Below the pieces are notes generated by a model that made no database searches, was not told the DNA's origin, and saw nothing but the letters and a program-made list of their open reading frames with translations. A stretch of DNA of 14,304 nt from Desulfuromonadales bacterium (GTDB lineage Bacteria; Desulfobacterota; Desulfuromonadia; Geobacterales; Pseudopelobacteraceae), in NCBI GenBank assembly GCA_015688915.1, contig JAATGX010000136.1, positions 1 through 14,304 of the forward strand, written 5' to 3'. Below, piece by piece: positions 13,200 through 14,304 of this stretch. Position 1 is the stretch's first letter. The number at the start of each line of letters is the position of its first letter. The position numbers and the translations under genes were made by a program.

Positions 13200-14304
13200 A
13201 TGTTCACCTATTACACCTACGGCGGCTTTCCGGTCGTTTCCGCGGTATTCCAGAGCTGCGCCGCCATATTCAACTCCACCGATCACAAAGGCGCAATAAC
13301 CGCGTTCATCATCCTGGGCATCATGGCCGGCGCCTTTATCGGATTTCTCAAGGTCATGTCAGAGGGCGCCAACCCATTGACCTGGTTCTACCTGACGTTG
13401 ATCGGCATGATCTTATACCTCGGGCTGTTCGTTCCAAAAATCTCAATGGAGATCTTCGACCCGGTCTACAACCAGGATGTCGTGGTGACGGACCTGCCCT
13501 TTGCCGTGGGCTTGCTTGCCGAGGTTGCGAATCTGATAGAACAGATTGAGGTCAGCATATCCGATACCGTCGCTCAAGGTACCACCACCGCCTGTGGCGC
13601 CATGCCCCCAATGCAATATCAGACCACCGGGGGGGCCATAGCCCCGCAACTCCTCGCTACCACGGCCAACTCGTTCATCAACGACGCGAACCATTCCCGG
13701 TATGTCCAGAACTATGTCCAAGACTGCCTGACGTTCGAACTCCTGAAACCCGGTACCACCACGACCATCGACAACATCATGGAACCCGGGTGCGGTACCA
13801 CGATCCTCGATACGCTGAGTAAAGCGTCCAACCCGGCCGTATTCACGATCGACTACCAGAACAATCCGGTATCGTGCCAGCAGGCGTACACCGCCATCCA
13901 GTCCTACTACACGAATCCGGCCAACGCCAGTGCCGCGGCCCTCAACGCCTGCGGCGGCTCGGGGTTTGGCGACCAGATGCGCTGCCAGGACCTCATCCAG
14001 ACCACCCTCAACGCCACCTTGGGCCCGGGTGTAGATCCCATGGCGTTTATCTCCCAGCAGACCGTCGCCAACATCACGTCGTTTGCCCTGGCATCCGGCA
14101 GCGCCTCGTCCGTGCAGCTCATAACTCAGTTGCAGCAGCCCAGCGCAAACTCCGGCGTAACTTCCGGGATTACCAATCCCCAGATGATCAACATCTACCT
14201 GGCGTACGTGATCATGATCATCCCCTTCGTCTCCCTGCTCATGGCCACCTGCATGTGGCGCAAGGTGCTCGCCCTGATCTTCGGGTTCCTGTTCTTCGTC
14301 ATGA
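13200..14304 (+). CDS. traG: TraG (F-type) N-terminal part, cut by window end
   Basis: F TraG is a large inner-membrane protein (over 900 residues). Its N-terminal part acts in pilus assembly, and its C-terminal part in mating-pair stabilisation and entry exclusion. ATG 13200 has AGGAGG at 13189-13194, 5 bases upstream and overlapping the traH stop. The frame is open for 368 codons to the window edge. Two membrane helices lie near the N-terminus (AITAFIILGIMAGAFIGFLKV and WFYLTLIGMILYLGLFVP). DLPFAVGLLAEVANLIEQIE follows, and a periplasmic region contains NYVQDCLTFELL, matching the QDYVQNC stretch of F TraG, with further Cys. Another hydrophobic pair begins near 345. It follows traH as in F. 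Confidence 0.9.
   Translation, partial: MFTYYTYGGFPVVSAVFQSCAAIFNSTDHKGAITAFIILGIMAGAFIGFLKVMSEGANPLTWFYLTLIGMILYLGLFVPKISMEIFDPVYNQDVVVTDLPFAVGLLAEVANLIEQIEVSISDTVAQGTTTACGAMPPMQYQTTGGAIAPQLLATTANSFINDANHSRYVQNYVQDCLTFELLKPGTTTTIDNIMEPGCGTTILDTLSKASNPAVFTIDYQNNPVSCQQAYTAIQSYYTNPANASAAALNACGGSGFGDQMRCQDLIQTTLNATLGPGVDPMAFISQQTVANITSFALASGSASSVQLITQLQQPSANSGVTSGITNPQMINIYLAYVIMIIPFVSLLMATCMWRKVLALIFGFLFFVM

Noticed and set aside
1..14304. CRISPR arrays, tRNA or rRNA genes, insertion sequences and oriT.
   Set aside because: No regularly spaced DNA repeats, cloverleaf-like segments, transposase ORFs or terminal inverted repeats were seen. The window is nearly all coding, and no relaxase is present to point to an oriT.

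Overview
The window is a segment of an F-type (MPF-F) conjugative type IV secretion region. It is GC-rich, densely packed and almost entirely on the + strand. Recognisable components, in order, are TraN (5' end lost), TraW, TraU, TrbC, TrbI, an S26/TraF-like leader peptidase, TraF (thioredoxin fold), TraH and the N-terminal third or so of TraG, which runs off the right edge. The family assignments rest on reading conserved motifs by eye; no search was run. The host looks like a GC-rich Gram-negative bacterium: there are Sec signal peptides, lipoboxes, outer-membrane/periplasmic pilus assembly proteins and strong AGGAGG ribosome binding sites. The extra genes (VKOR fusion, HD-GYP, a DUF5678-like protein) suggest a deltaproteobacterial (Geobacter/Desulfuromonas-like) plasmid or integrative conjugative element. 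That taxonomic guess is inference.

Layout. 1-2746: a long cysteine-rich TraN adhesin. An in-frame TAG at 158-160 separates the first part in the window from the 838-codon open frame. 2767-3749: a two-gene cassette on the opposite strand (a DUF5678-like small protein, then a lipoprotein) inserted between traN and traW, with a candidate promoter in the divergent gap. 3850-6245: traW-traU-trbC, as in the F plasmid. 6285-9180: an accessory block of a small lipoprotein, an HD-GYP phosphodiesterase, a VKOR-DsbA-like fusion, two unrecognised small proteins and a tiny Cys-knuckle protein. Most of these overlap or abut. 9167-10939: trbI, S26 peptidase and traF, overlapping in series. 10943-11680: an unrecognised protein with a ParB-like GNHRT motif. 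11697-14304: traH and traG.

How the genes work together. TraW, TrbC, TraU, TraF and TraH are periplasmic/outer-membrane pilus assembly and retraction proteins. TraN stabilises mating pairs, TrbI is an inner-membrane pilus protein, and TraG acts in assembly (N-terminal part) and mating-pair stabilisation. Several of these proteins are rich in cysteines. The embedded VKOR-DsbA-like fusion, together with a TraF that keeps a CPYC pair, looks like a self-supplied disulfide-forming system. It would occupy the role that DsbC-like TrbB plays in F. The HD-GYP gene suggests the element may adjust host c-di-GMP. The gene order differs from F: traN lies upstream of traW and trbI lies downstream of trbC.

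Main cautions: the traN 5' end and traG 3' end are outside the window; the traW, trbC and S26 peptidase starts are ambiguous; six proteins have no function I can assign.
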